64,000 nt of DNA from Trichostrongylus colubriformis (lineage: Eukaryota; Nematoda; Chromadorea; Rhabditida; Trichostrongylidae), in assembly GCA_963978905.1 (NCBI GenBank), contig OZ022260.1, positions 40,112,259 to 40,176,258 of the forward strand, written 5' to 3'. Below, one piece after another: positions 24,105-36,832 of the stretch. Every line of letters begins with the position of its first letter. Positions within the stretch are counted from its first letter, which is position 1. The notes under the pieces are model-generated. The model was not told the DNA's origin and searched no databases. It worked only from the letters and a program-made list of their open reading frames with translations. Both the position numbers and the translations under genes were made by a program.

Positions 24105-26625
24105 AAACAAAACCCTACGCGAAATCACATGAATTTCTGTTGTAGTGCTATTAAGGCGACTGTGAGTAAATTTGCGAGCTTACACTCACTGAAAATTCAC
24201 TAGCTAACAATTGTGTACTATTTCACTGCTTGTCCAATCAGGATCCACATACGCGCGTTGCAGCGATGCGTGCGCATGCATGCAACACGAACAAACATTT
24301 CGTTGCAGACTACATCCATATGGTCCGTTGATGTGAATAAAAGTTTGTGGCATCTACAAAATTAGAAATCAGTGATCGACGATTCGAAAAAAAGGGAACG
24401 GCGCTGCATCAAATGCTTTCAATTCAAAATTTACTTCTCTGCCAGTATGTTATCAACAAAATTTTACTGCTTTTTTACAGGGCCGTCCGAAAATACGTCG
24501 TTCCGTGGGGGAAAAAGGAAAGCTGTTTTCAGAGGACGAAATTCGTTTCGTGCTTTCTCAAAGGGATATCATCTAGGTGCTTGCATCCACTGCTCCGAAG
24601 TCGGTGAGTATCCCTAATTACGAAAAAGTTACTAACAATTCCTACACAGATTCGGGCTCAGCTCACTGGTCTCGCCGCTTAATAGTAAAATGATATACGT
24701 TTTCCGGCCACTTGTCGGACCTTTTTAATAGTAGAATCTGTACCCTGTGGGAGAGCCGCCAAGAAGGTGCAGTGAATTCTGAAACCGTCACTCGAAACCT
24801 ATCCTATGCAATCCACTGCATACGCTTCATATACTTTCAATTGCTTAGGTTTACTCAAAACGAGAGACTGCGTGGCTTACCAGATTGACTAGTTATGGAC
24901 GACTTTTGCATTTTCCAAGAGGATGGCATCTTTCAGGGATGCCCGTTTCCTCCATATTTCAACGTTCTCGAATACACTCACGGAAACCCGCATATTTACG
25001 TCGGTCGCGACATGTTCGACCAAGCCACCGCGGGCAATGACCCAATATTTTACATGCACCACTCGTTTGTCGTCTACATTTGGGAAATATATCGGCAAAA
25101 CCTACAGGTGACTTATCAATTGAAGAAACCCATGTCGGTGCAATCCTTAAATAGATCCTCGTAGTTCGAGCTTGTCCCTGTGAGGTTAAAATATCCTCAT
25201 TGTTCCACGAGTTGTGCCAGCGCACACTACTGCGCGTGTAATACATGGACGTAAGTTGATCGATCGGAATTGCTTTTTCTATAAATCAGCCCAGTATCAG
25301 TTGCCGCACCACGCTCCGCCGTTTTGGGCGGGTCCTCGCTCACTTCAACTATGTTCAAAATGGCTTCGACATTAGTCACTTGTACCTCTTTTTCCTGGTC
25401 TAAAGCCTGCTGCTTGAAACCGAGTAATGAATTTTTGTTGTACGGACTGCCTATTTGGGGTGCGTCTCCCCACGGTGCCTACCTCTTTCATGAATTTTAG
25501 AAACTCATTTCTGACCTTCAGCTAACTTTTCCCCACGTTGCATCATTTTGGAGCTCAACAACAATTTTTGGTCTGAAAACGGGAAATTCCAGTGCGCGCT
25601 CCGCCCACCGTGGGCGGAGCTTAACTCAGTTCATATCTGCTCATTACTTCTAGACACGAGCGTTTTACATATAGTAGAGATTTATACAGATTCAGACTCA
25701 CTGCGTTTATGTTGCTTAAGCCCTCCAAGAAAACTTGCCCCCTCCCACAGCATGTTCAAAGAATAAGTTCAATGACGCTCCCCTATCGAGTTTTTCAAAA
25801 TATATTAGAAGTGTTGAAAAGCAACACCGGAAGCAATTTTCAATTTCGTAATCAGTCGCTGAATGGTCTGTTGGCAGTAAGAAGCTCATTGATTTATTGA
25901 TTTTTAGAGTCGCGCTGAACGTGAACAGGCCTATCCAATGGATAATGTGTTATGCAGTAGTGAGCACCATTTCGCTGGTGCTTTTATGCAACCGTTTCCA
26001 CCTATGCGAAACGTTGACGGCCCATCGAATAAGTTTACAGGTAGTATTACTGTCACTGCTATGATGAATTACACCTATGGGATTTTTCAGACAACATGTA
26101 CTCCTATTCTACTCGGCCAAGCTGTTCCATGGCAAATGATTGTGGATCAAAGCAAGTGACTTTACCGCTGTGGAACAAATGATTTATTTATTATTTCAAT
26201 TTTTAGATATTTATACTGTGACCGTTCATGATCCAGAAAGATGTGCATCGAAAATCAAACCGGGAGGCAGCTGTGTTTAAAAACGGTGAACAATTTTATA
26301 ATTTTTCATTGGAAATTCATAACCGTTATCATTTAATTTTTCACTGATATGTCCCAGTTTGTGAAAAGCCACGTTGACTCTGTCGTCTGGGCAAGTCTAG
26401 CCTTTCTGCATCTCTGCTCTCAAAACTGAGTGATGTGATTGTCGATTTATATTGAATTTTGTAAGATTTATTAATAGTTCGCTGAAATTTCATTGTGAAT
26501 TAAGGTGAGGAAGCTTGCTACAATGGTCAGTGCATCGATGGTCGTTGTACAGGAGCATCCACACAAACCACGCCTCCACCACCAATTACGTCGAGCAAAC
26601 CTGTTGTAGTTGCCCAGGTCAGTTA

Positions 26626-26699
26626 GGCCGCTTCCATACTTTGCGCACCGACGCCGTCATGCGCGTGCCGGCGTCGGTGCGCAAAGTATGGAAGCGGCC
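26626..26699. mobile_element. 74-bp perfect hairpin MITE with TTA duplication
   Basis: Two 31-bp arms (GGCCGCTTCCATACTTTGCG... and its complement) around a 12-bp loop, flanked on both sides by TTA. Units 1 and 3 lack it in the same intron, so TTA is a real target duplication. A related partial copy sits at 49936-50020. Confidence 0.7.
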
Positions 26700-27742
26700 T
26701 TAGGCTACGTCCACCACCGAACTCCTTTACTTGTAATAAGGCTGTCATCTTCACGAAGAGCCGCATTTTCTATTTCTCCACATTCCTAAAGGTTTTTGAA
26801 ATTCCTGACTTGTCATATGGGACCAGAAATCAACGTATAATGTTATAGTGAACAAATGCTGAGCACTCCTTGCGGAACCACATGATGCAAGCCCTGCCCT
26901 TCACTTTTCGTATTGTTATTTTTTCAGCAAACTTGCTTCAATGAGCACGAGTGTTGTTCATACTGGGCCGGTATTGGCGAGTGTACTAGGAATCCTGTCT
27001 ATATGAGTCTGTGGTGCAAAGCATCGTGCCGAACGTGTCAGCCAAAGTACGATCTAAATAATGGTAAGCACGTTTTCATGAATCCTACCTCGTTCATAAT
27101 TGACATTTAAGCTGGTAGAAAAAATTCTCCAACAAGAAGGCTTACCCGGCGCATCGTCTCGTGGCATTCATAGGTGGTGCTTAAATGAACTGGATTTCAC
27201 TAATGATGTCTAGTAAACTAAACTGCCGAACGTGCATTAGTTTTAATCCGTGAAAAGCAGGCTTTCCACATAGAAACCAGTCTCAAGACCAACACTGCTA
27301 AAGTGCACGTCATTTGCGCGCTGGAGTGAAATGCGTGTGTACTAGTAGGACAGGAAATTTGGTTGTGGTGTCCGGCATACGAGTGATGGTGGAAGCTATG
27401 CGCGGCGCGTTGGATGGTTCTAAAGCGATGACGGTGCTCTACATCTTAGTCTGGGCGTACATATAAGATAAGACAGAAATCCTAGTAATGAGGACAACAA
27501 GCAGGGCGTAGCAGGTGGTATCGTTGAAATTTGAGTGATATCACCCAGCACGGACTTCTTTCCAGGGTGCAATAATCGTACAAGAACTGCGATCAGGGAA
27601 CCTTATTTTTGCTTTATCTAAACTTTCTCTCTGAACTCTAGAACGCTATCGAATGAGGATGCGTTTTTTTAATCGAATACCTACAGAATTGGCAACGTGA
27701 AGACATCTGACTATTGAAGTTTATTCTTGGGAAGTTCAGACT

Positions 27743-28034
27743 TTATTTCTGGCTGCAGATTCCACATGTTTCCTTGCAATACGTCTTCGCTCTGGTTCCT
27801 GCAGGGCCATCCGCATTGCAGGAATCGGCGTATTTTTTACAGGCACTTTCTACAAGCAGGTCCTTGCATTCCTGAAACAGTTTCCGTTGTCAATCAAAAA
27901 TAAATGTCCAAAATCGAAGATTTTGCATGAAATTTCATCACGACTACTTATCAAGCGGACGTCACCTCAACCGCTTGCCCTCCTTGAGTGAAGGAATTGA
28001 GAACCATCAATGCAATGAGCACGTAGAAAAGCAT
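27743..28034 (-). CDS. Small secreted single-ShK peptide gene S3 (unit 2)
   Basis: Exon 1 28034-27966 (23 codons) and exon 2 27871-27743 (42 codons plus TAA), intron 94 nt. All six ShK cysteines and their spacing are kept. Differences from S1 include Val-Glu for Leu-Gln in the first loop, Asp for Glu and Thr for Asn in the long loop, and the shorter Ser-Gln-Lys end. TATA at 28077-28084. Antisense, in the intron between copies of tyrosinase exons 12 and 13; paired with S4. Confidence 0.7.
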
Positions 28035-28076
28035 CTATGCGTCAGTTGTAGGACTGAAACTTCAGGAGCTTGGTCC

Positions 28077-28084
28077 CTTTTATA
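28077..28084 (-). promoter_or_regulatory. TATA box of S3
   Basis: TATAAAAG, minus strand, 42 bp before the S3 ATG. Confidence 0.6.
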
Positions 28085-28366
28085 CGGTCACAAAATGGAT
28101 GAATCGAGGCTAATTGGCGGAACCGTTTGTATTGCCTTACAACTGCGCACACACAGAGTTTCGTCATTTCCAACCCCACAGGTCGTTAAACAAACACCAA
28201 TGAACTCTTGGTGGTTACACATGGAACAAAGCATAATCAGTAATAAAGAATTAGTATTAGTAGTAAAGACAATTACGATATTTTTGACTGTTGAGAGCTG
28301 CTGATTTTGGCCGCAGCCCGCGATGCGAAAGTTGTAACAAGCATGGTGAGTTTTATGGGGAAAGGG

Positions 28367-28438
28367 GTGTCGGAAGTGTAATGGATTAGCACATATGCCC
28401 GGAAAGCATGGAGTTGGGGTTCGAGTCTCGTCCGCCAC
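28367..28438 (+). ncRNA. tRNA-like sequence, copy B
   Basis: Same 72-base structure as copy A, with one acceptor mismatch (GTGTCGG with CCGCCAC). This copy has the best anticodon stem (TATGC with GCATG) around loop CCGGAAA, so the formal anticodon would be GGA, but the T stem is weak. Likely a relic. Confidence 0.4.
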
Positions 28439-29455
28439 CGAAGCTCTTGCTCATAACTCGGCATACTTGTGAAGACAATTTCATCATATCGAGAGCTAAA
28501 TCGCTGTCCTCGAATGGAGAAGGAGTGCGATTTGGCCATTCGTCTAGAAAAGGTAGCAATTTACTACATTCTACCTGGCCTTAATCTGATCTGAAACCAT
28601 CACAGTATGTGTGCTCTTCAATAATTCTAGATGTAATCGAGTTGAAATCTGGATGCTTGGGAAGAAGAACAAATGAAAACATTGAAATAGTTATACAAGA
28701 GTTTCAATTTCGAATGTTTCTAGGTTAATAGGAAATTTGAGTTGCTTAGCTCTTTCTGAGAAATTAGACGTGAAGCGTTACAACATCTCAGGCTTCGCAG
28801 TGATCTTGCTTCTGACAGCCAGAAACAGCCCCAGCACGCTGAAGGCTTGGTGGTGGATCTGAGCGGCGTTGGCCTGTATTTCTTCTTGAGATCTCTTTTT
28901 CCCAGTGCATAGTGCTCCCGTGATAAGAGAGCAAGATCACTGTGGTGCCTGAGATCTTGTAGCGGTTCGATACGCTTGAGTCACCTTTAGTGTTTATACA
29001 CAGCCGGCTTCCGCAATCAAACTAATCACGTGAGCTGTTAAACCTTTCAGAAAGAGCTGAGCTACTCAAATTTCCTATTATCCTAGAAACATTCAAAATT
29101 GAAATTCTTGTATAATTATTTTAATGTTTTGATTTATTCTTGTTCCCAACCGCACCTAGATTCCAACTCAATTGCTTCAAGAATTATCGAACGACGCGTC
29201 TTCTGTGATTGTCTCAGACTCAGTACTATTCCTTCTGCATCAAAGTACGGATGTATCAGCTATTCAGCTCTCAACGTAATGAAATTGTCTTCATTATCAG
29301 CTGATTATGTTTTGTTTCGTGTATGACCATCAAGAGTTCATTGCAGTTTGTTTAACGATCTGTGGGGTTGGAAGTGACAAAACTTTGTGGGTGCGCATTG
29401 TGAGGCAATACAAACGGTTCCGCCGATTAGCCTCGATCCACCTATTTTGTTACCG

Positions 29456-29463
29456 TATAAAAG
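29456..29463 (+). promoter_or_regulatory. TATA box of S4
   Basis: TATAAAAG 42 bp before the S4 ATG, conserved although the gene itself is frameshifted. Confidence 0.5.
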
Positions 29464-29497
29464 AGTATAAGCTCCTAAAGCTACAGCTGACGCATAG

Positions 29498-29794
29498 ATG
29501 CTTTTCTACGTGCTCATTGCATTGATGGTTCTTAATTCCTTCACTCAAGGAGGACAAACGGTTGAGGTGACGTCTACTTAATAAGTAGTCATGATGAAAG
29601 TTCACGCAAAATCTTCGACTTTGGAAATTCGTTTTTGAATGACAACGAAAATTGTTTCAGGAATGCAGGGACCTGCTTTTACAAAGTGCCTGTAAAAATA
29701 TGCCGATTTCTGCAATGCGGAAGGCCCTGCAGGAAACAGAGCGAAGATGTACTGCAAGGAAACATGTGGAATCTGTAGCCAAAATAAGGCCTGA
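29498..29794 (+). pseudogene. ShK peptide gene S4, frameshifted
   Basis: Exon 1 29498-29566 is open and encodes the usual leader. Exon 2 29661-29794 is one base shorter than the other TGA-ending copies: the A-run after the second cysteine has five A instead of six, which shifts frame and removes the last four cysteines. The rest of the exon still aligns base for base to a TGA at 29792. A sequencing error in the homopolymer is a possible alternative. Confidence 0.7.
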
Positions 29795-30277
29795 ACTTCC
29801 CAAGAATAAATTTCAATAGTCAGTTGTCTTCACGTTGCCAGTTCTGTACGCATTAAGTTAAAAAATGCATTCTCATTTAATAGGATGAGAAAAACTATAA
29901 ACTTAAATCGAAGGCACACTTCGCGATAGCAGTGTCGCCTCATTACTGACGAGGAAGGTCTTTCAGGTCATGACGCGCTTTTGGAAAACGGTTTTTTCCA
30001 TTATATGGGGGTACCTACATGAAACATATAACTGACTTCCATTTTTGCTGCGCGCCTCTACAAATGCCAAAAAAGGAGTAAAGAAAATTTATTTCAAAAA
30101 GGCGATTTTAACCCACTTATTTTGACGCATACTCCTTGTAGCTTTGACCACGTGCAGATCCAAGGGTGTTCTTCTATTTCACATCCTAAACAAGGTCAAA
30201 TACGGAAAAAGATAAAATCTTACCTCCACCATGTACTAAAAGTGCGCAGCAGTTTCATAACGGTTCCTCGATGTATG

Positions 30278-30370
30278 GGTACTGCGGCGACCGGATGGCC
30301 TACTGGATACGACGATGGACTCTCAAACGGATGAAGTGCATGGGTTGGTGGTTCGATTCCTGGCAGTGCC
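30278..30370 (+). ncRNA. tRNA-like sequence in left foldback arm
   Basis: Ninety-three bases bounded by GGTACTG and CAGTGCC (7 pairs, one G-T), with an A-box-like TGGCCTACTGG and a B-box GGTTCGATTCC. The length would fit a class II (Leu or Ser) tRNA, but the A box is displaced and the T stem pairs poorly. Probably a tRNA-derived internal promoter, not a working tRNA. Confidence 0.3.
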
Positions 30371-31495
30371 GAAGTTTTGCATTTTTTTTTTGCCTTCACT
30401 TTTTCATCTTCAAATATGTCTGTTTATGCCAAATGACTACGATTTTCGTTGGCAGCATGCCAAAATGACTCTATTTACGAATTGTCGATGAATTTGGTGA
30501 TGTGACCTTTTTGGACACGAAAGGGCCCATAGCGCTCGAAATTCGCGATTTCGCACAAAATGAGTGCCACATTCGTGTTCAGGGGATCAAACTACCCCTA
30601 GGGGCACATTTCTAGCCAATTCCAAATTTTGACCCTAACTTCGAGAAAGTGGTGTGATCATGTGCATAGCACGCTTCTCCATTTATTACGAATAAACCAC
30701 TAGCAATTGTGGTACAAATCAACGAAACATGTGAAACACAGCCGTCTATCACACCAGCTACACCTAACGAATGCCATGGAGGTGCAATCGTTGTTTTCTT
30801 GGCAGGGGACAGTCCTCGGACTGCCCTCTACTACTAGTTTTCAGCAAGTTTGACAGTACAATTTTTTGATCTTTTAGCGCTCGTAGCGCACGAACGAAGC
30901 GTTTTTGGGTGAAACGGATTTGATATTCGTGTTCAGGAGGTCGAACTACTCCTAGGGGTAAGTTTCCAGCCCAATCGAAGTTTTGACCCACATTCGAAAA
31001 TTTGAGCTGGGCATTGGTATACCTTCGACTGCACGTTCAACGAAGGAGACGGCGGTATAACTTGTCAACAAATCCTGTCTTTTTCTCTTGCTTGATGCTT
31101 TGTTGGTCAAGTTATAACGATAGGCCTTCGTGCTGGGCATATTCCATTGATTTTCATCGAATTTGTTAGTTATTCACTTCTACAAATAGAAAGGGCACCA
31201 TGTACCGATGACCAAACATCTTTTTCGAAGTTAGGATCAAAATTTGGAATTGGCTAGAAATGTGTCCCTAGGGGTAGTTTGATCCCCTGAACACGAATAT
31301 GGCACTCATTTTGTGCGAAATCGCGAATTTCGAGCGCTATGGGCCCTTTCGTGTCCAAAAAGGTCACATCACCAAATTCATCGACAATTCGTAAATAGAG
31401 TCATTTTGGCATGCTGCCAACGAAAATCGTAGTCATTTGGCATAAACAGACATATTTGAAGATGAAAAAGTGAAGGCAAAAAAATGCAAAACTTC

Positions 31496-31588
31496 GGCAC
31501 TGCCGGGAATCGAACCACCAACCCATGCACTTCGTCCGTTTGAGAGTCCATCGTCGTATCCAGTAGGCCACCCGATCGCCGCAGTACC
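31496..31588 (-). ncRNA. tRNA-like sequence in right foldback arm
   Basis: Mirror copy of the left-arm sequence, same 93-base length, differing at a few bases. Transcription from both copies would converge into the spacer. Confidence 0.3.
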
Positions 31589-32140
31589 CATACATCGAGG
31601 AACCGTTATGAAACTGCTGCGCACTTTTAGTACATGGTGGAGGTAAGATTTTATCTTTTTCCGTATTTGACCTTGTTTAGGATGTGAAATAGAAGAACAC
31701 CCTTGGATCTGCACGTGGTCAAAGCTACAAGGAGTATGCGTCAAAATAAGTGGGTTAAAATCGCCTTTTTGAAATAAATTTTCTTTACTCCTTTTTTGGC
31801 ATTTGTAGAGGCGCGCAGCAAAAATGGAAGTCAGTTATATGTTTCATGTAGGTACCCCCATATAATGGAAAAAACCGTTTTCAAAAAGCGCGTCATGACC
31901 TGAAAGACCTCCCTTGTGAGGCTGGAGGTTCACCTAGCAGCAAAGAAGAGTGAATGAAAACTTCCAGATAAAGTAAAAGTAAGGTTCCCTGATCACAGTT
32001 CTCTTACGATTATTGCACCCTAGAAAGAAGTCCGTGCTGGGTGGTATCACTCAAATTTAAACGATATCACATGTTTCGCCCTGCCTATTGTTCTCATTAC
32101 TAGAGCTGCTGTCATATCTTATACATCGCTACTATATCAT

Positions 32141-32864
32141 GGTCAGTCGACACCAAAAACAAAAACCCTATGATTTCTCCGTCTTTTTGCTGTAACTTTC
32201 TTTAATTTTCCAGTAAGTTTGAAAAAGGTGCCTGATGAAATCGTTGCTTAAGGCGAATGTAGGAGTCTGTGAAACTTTTCCATTTCCTCATAATTTTCGA
32301 GATTTTCGCAAATTATGCATCGAAGTATCACGAGCGATCCTCGTAGACGCTGCGGAATTGCAAACTGTCCACTTCGACCGTGACGTTCAAAACAGATGCT
32401 TCATAGCCAAAAATACCCTTGTATTCGAGAAGAACATAAATCAAGATCATTTTGGTAAATCTCACGTTAGGTTTCAACAGCTCTGAATTAATTTTATTGA
32501 AAATTTCTTGAATACAATTTTTAGGTTAACGCTGCTGAATCCTAACTTGAGAGATACCGATGATCATCGATTTATGCTTTTGTCGAATACAAGAGTACTT
32601 TCGGCTATGAAGCTTTTTTGAAAGTCACAGTCGAAGAGGACGGTTTACGAGCCCGTAGCGTCGACGAGAATCGCCTGAGGTACTTGGAGGCATAATTCGC
32701 GAAAATCTTGAAGATCGTACCGAAGGAGAGAAGAGTTGGAAGCAGACATATACATTAGCCTTGAGCAGCGTTTTCACCAGGCACCTTTTTCAGACTAACT
32801 GGAACATTTAAAGAAGGAAATGGAGAGAAATCATGACGTTTCCGTTTTTTTGGTGCCGATTGAC
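32141..32864. repeat. Large imperfect palindrome (unit 2 copy)
   Basis: Second copy of the 17455-18178 structure, same arm order and spacer. Confidence 0.55.
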
Positions 32865-33182
32865 GGTGAATTCGTCGCGGTATTGTAATCGTCTCGGGAC
32901 TCAAGTATTCGGTGCCCCTGTCTCACAGGATCGCGTCGCGGTCAACGCAGCCACGCGGATTTTCTGTCCTAGTGGCACATACCCTGTGCTCACGAAAATC
33001 GGTGGCTGGGAACCGAATGAAGGCTCACTTGTGTTTCCAACCGCGGATTTTGTGAGTGACCTTGAAACTATCCGAATATCCCATAACAACCATAACAATA
33101 TCCAGATTTCTTCTATCAAAAGATGAACGCACGCTGCGGACGGGGCAATCTGGCACGGAATGGAACGACCCCTTGGCGTTCG

Positions 33183-34014
33183 AGGGTGTGAACCCTTATG
33201 TCAGGTATTGCATCGCAACGTTCTCCGCGCGACATTGGCGCGCGAGTTGTCTGATTGTCGTGATATTGAGCTTGTTTTTATTCTGTTTTTTTAAGTAAAC
33301 AAAGTTAACTTCATGTAGTTGGATTTGAATGCTTTGAACTCCCTCTTGGCAGGTGATAACGTTTTGCATGCATTCGTTCCATTTACTGTGTTATGTATCA
33401 TCCTTACTTGCATATCAACATGAGCCTTTTATAAAAGTAGCTGAGCTTATGCCTCAGCAGAGGGAAAAGGAGCTCCGAGGTGAGCGGAACCATCTGCTTG
33501 TGTAAGAAGGGAGCTTCGCATTAGGCCAAAGTGGTTCACACATCTCCAACTCTTTCTTTTCCCTGAGCCCAAGTTGTGGAAACCCAAGAAGAACACTGAT
33601 ACAATTTGATGCAATTCAAATAATACAATAATAACAAAATAATACAATAACACAACTAATTTACACTATAGTGCGACATATGTAGCAAAAGAAAAGTCCG
33701 GAAGAGCAAAAATGATGGAAATAATAGGTATCAAACATAGAAAGTGGAATGATTGTATGCAAAACACTATTATCAACAAAAAGTAAACTGAAAGCATGCA
33801 GAATGAACTAAATCCACATGAATCCTGCTTATTAAAATAGAGACAATTTAAAATCAAGCTGAATATCTCGCGAAAATGAATAAAAAAGGCGTCGGTACGG
33901 TCCCCGCCCTTCTTGTGTAATTACACGTGATTCCCACCGTCGGCAATCATCTCACGCGCAAAATTCGCTCGCCGCTCGGTGCCGTGCGGAATCCTGACAT
34001 AAGGGTACATACCC
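33183..34014. mobile_element. hAT-like non-autonomous element (unit 2)
   Basis: Flanked by GGCGTTCG (33175-33182) and GGCGTTCA (34015-34022). Termini AGGGTGTGAACCC and GGGTATGTACCC are inverted repeats. Orthologous to the 18.5-kb insertion. Confidence 0.6.
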
Positions 34015-34314
34015 GGCGTTCAACACAGTATGTCAGAGGACGCCTTACGGATCTATAAACTGTGATTCATATGAACATTTCAGAATGTCTGGATCGACAC
34101 AGCAGCTGTGCAATGTGGTCAAAGGGTACCGAATGTACAAAGAATCCCCTGTGGATGTCGGAGAATTGCCGACATGCATGCGGTAAATGCGGTGTGACCC
34201 GGGATATAACGTGCAGTGGTGGTGCAAGGAATCAGGGTCAGTTTGATCACGCTCCTTATCGCTTTGAAGAATATGTAACGGGAAAGACGACTGTCCTCGT
34301 GCAATGAGCCATGT

Positions 34315-35074
34315 ACAGGGGGTGCCAAAAAAATAAAGTAATTTTGCTCACAGCTCAGATCCGCCCGGTATACAAAACATAGGGAAACAAAGCAGATAAA
34401 AGTATTGGGACAAAATATTCCCGAAATGTCTTTAGAAAAAGGAGCAAGCTGAGATTCACTGCTTTCACCTTTATGGAAATATGGAGCCCTCAGTCGGCGC
34501 AATCGGGTTTCAAAGCACCTTCGGTATCAAGGTCGGCTTAAAACAATGGAGCCAGGTCTCGTGGTAGGTCTTTCGTGGGAAGCTTTCCAAGGATTGGCCC
34601 TTCGGTTCATCGAAGTCACAGAGCCCCTGATACTTGGACAAGGCTGCTATGATCCGAAGTATCATTTTCATGCCTCAAACCTGCCTCCGGAGGGGTTTCA
34701 GTGGTAAGTGCACGTTTTGGTTCTTGGAAACGAAGGGCGCTGGGAATACGAAAAAGACGGAGTGGTAAAGAACACCACTCAATATGATTCCCTCCCCACC
34801 CCCCCCCCCCCTGGTGAGTGAACGGACCTTAGCAAGGTAGTGAACGAGGGCGACGAAGTTTCGAATTTTGCCCAGTTGAGTTGACACATCTTGTTCACTC
34901 GGAACAAGCTCCCGTTCCTGCTCGTGCAGAAGGTTGTCACTCACGGAGAATAGTGATAGAGTGAAGTGTGCTCTTTACTTTAGGGGTGAAAAAACCTTGT
35001 CAGAGTGCTGATGTTCGACTAAAGTAGGGTTGAAAGTGGAAGAGAAAAATTACTTTATTTTTTGGCACCCCCTG
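34315..35074. mobile_element. Mariner-like MITE, 760 bp
   Basis: Inverted ends CAGGGGGTGCCAAAAAAATA... and ...TATTTTTTGGCACCCCCTG, about 29 bp each, flanked by TA on both sides. Unit 1 has the empty site (GAGTACTGAG near 19690). TA duplication and CAGGGGGT ends fit Tc1/mariner. No transposase is evident inside; a C-run occurs at about 34798-34812. Confidence 0.75.
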
Positions 35075-35120
35075 TATTGAGCTCTGCCCAGAACTGTCGA
35101 AGCATTAAAGAGTACAGACT

Positions 35121-35224
35121 ATTTTGGAGCGCCTGGCAGGGCGTTGCCTACGGACTTGGGCAAGTGACGAGAGTGAGAGTACGTGGCGAGTCCGTAGACC
35201 ACGCCCTGCCAGGGACTCCGAAAT
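35121..35224. repeat. 104-bp foldback insertion
   Basis: Arms of about 40 bp (35121-35160 and 35185-35224) are inverted, about 85-90 per cent alike, sharing CTGGCAGGGCGT and CTACGGACT. The sequence is missing from units 1 and 4, so it is a separate small insertion 50 bp from the mariner-like MITE. Confidence 0.6.
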
Positions 35225-35560
35225 GGACTGTATGTGCATTTGCAATGAATTTCATGGGTTGGGTGATGTTAGATTTAGGTTCTCGTGTAAGTGAGTGCCG
35301 TCTGTTTTTCGCAGCAGTAGACCCCAGGAAGGGTTCGATCGCGTGACCATAAAATCCATGCTACCAGGTGCATTATCCAACTGCGCATCGCTCGCCTTTA
35401 GGTCTCCTTCATACTTTTCACCGGCATGGCGTGGCTGTGTTCACAGCGAAACAGAGTGGCACGGGGGAAGTGCTGAGGCAACGCAGGCAACGAGACAGTG
35501 TGGCATAGGTGGAGACGCAGAGACACGCAGCCATGCCTTGCCGCCGGCACCGCAGAGTAC

Positions 35561-35795
35561 GCATATGTCAGGATTGTCGCACCGCGGCATGTTGCAAGCG
35601 AAGCAAGGCGGACGAGCTAAAAGCGCAATGTTGTTGGGTCCCGGAGCGATTAGAAGTCAACTGCGTATCGCGCGCCTAGCATTAGCGTGTAATCTTTCTA
35701 AGACCCAACAACCGCGACGCGCATAGCTCGCACACACTGTGTCGCACGCCGCTTGACGTCGTGCGACAATCCTGACATGAGGGTACACACCCCTG
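35561..35795. mobile_element. Relic of the short hAT-like MITE (unit 2)
   Basis: Right end identical to the 20.2-kb MITE (GGGTACACACCCCTG), but the left terminus is deleted together with tyrosinase exon 14 and its acceptor; the join reads GAGTACGCATATGTCAGG. Confidence 0.6.
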
Positions 35796-36832
35796 TTAGC
35801 GTATCTGATTTGTTTCACAATGTATAACACTCTCACTAATTTATTCAGCCTCGACGTGCAATTCACCGATGTGCTTCAATGAGTATCAGTGTTGTCCCGT
35901 TTGGGCACTTCAAGTGAGCCCATATGACGAATTACTATTCTTATAAAACTTTTTAAGTACATTCAATGTAAAAAGCATGTAATTGACAAATGTGATCAGT
36001 TATGTGATTTTAGACGTTTTGCATCAGAGACCACTGCTGATCGATAATTTTGTCATTAGTAAAAATGGAGAAGCAAATGGAACTCCCAAATTCACTCTAA
36101 TCTACCACTCAAGATAAAGCGAAATCAAAATTGAACTCGTGACGGAATTAACTTCGGAACTAATGCTTTGATCAAATAAGCAATTAGTCAATTGTTGAAA
36201 ATTGTTGATGAAAATTGAAAGTTGTTGAAAACTTACCGCAAAATCAATTTCGGATTTTTCGCACCTGAATTTCAGCCCCTGTCGCTCAATGTTCATATCC
36301 AGTTGTTTACCCACGACATTCCATGGTTTTATAGGGAGAGTGCCAAACGAATCCCGTGTTTATGCTTTGCCAATGGCGAGTGAGCTGTCAGCAGTGTCAG
36401 CCACCGTATCGTTACGGAGGTGAATCGCTCTCAGACATCCATTTTATCTATCGATGCTTCGATAATCAATATTGATTGATGTTATCTATCATAGTGACTG
36501 CGCTAAGTGGTCTCGAACAGGCGAATGCAGAAAACCATGGATGCTGGAGAACTGTCGTCGATCGTGTGATTCCTGCGCGACATAGTTAGTCATTATCGAC
36601 CTATCGATTTATCAGTCCGTATCGATTTTTCATACTTTCAGTGACTCCCTACGGCAACGCTGTACTCATCGTTTCATAAGAACTGTGTTCTTTACATCTA
36701 TAGGAATGTAACCACGACATCACACCGATCAATAATGTTTGCTTAAAAAGATCCAAATGATCGATAATGATTTCATCATTGCCTTCCTTGGCAAGTGTCC
36801 AATACTTTGAACGCACCTATGGAATTTTTCAG

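Larger units (their letters stand above)
29953..31913. mobile_element. 1.96-kb foldback element with tRNA-like sequence in each arm
   Basis: Left arm 29953-30645 and right arm about 31223-31913 are nearly identical reverse complements starting GG(A/G)AGGTCTTTCAGGTC. The spacer of about 575 bp contains a diverged third copy of the inner motif around 30940-30985. No transposase frame is seen. The insertion lies in the sequence that reads CTCATTACTGA...GGCTGGAGGTTC in other units, so a near-empty site exists; the target duplication is not clear. High arm identity suggests a recent insertion or gene conversion. Confidence 0.75.
24105..36600 (+). pseudogene. Tyrosinase-ShK unit 2 (5'-truncated copy)
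   Basis: Begins within intron 5, so the signal peptide and CuA exons are missing. Recognisable exons: 24481-24603 (in-frame TAG at 24574), 24937-25107 (CuB, with HGNPH and MHHSF kept but Asp changed to Val), 25908-26040, 26091-26155, 26207-26285 (2-bp deletion and a TAA), 26505-26617, 26928-27063 (ShK intact), 34084-34236 (ShK), 35849-35913, 36335-36419. Exon 14 is deleted, and the acceptor and first codons of exon 17 are lost near 36483. Exon lengths otherwise equal unit 1. It could not yield a working oxidase. Confidence 0.8.

Noticed and set aside
26515..26703. 62-codon frame over tyrosinase exon 11 copy
   Set aside because: Out of frame with the exon and created by the hairpin insertion.
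30278..30370. Functional tRNA-Leu or tRNA-Ser
   Set aside because: A box is displaced and the T stem does not pair, so only a tRNA-like call is supported.
30122..30468. Open frames in the foldback arms
   Set aside because: They run through the tRNA-like sequence and appear mirrored in the other arm; non-coding.
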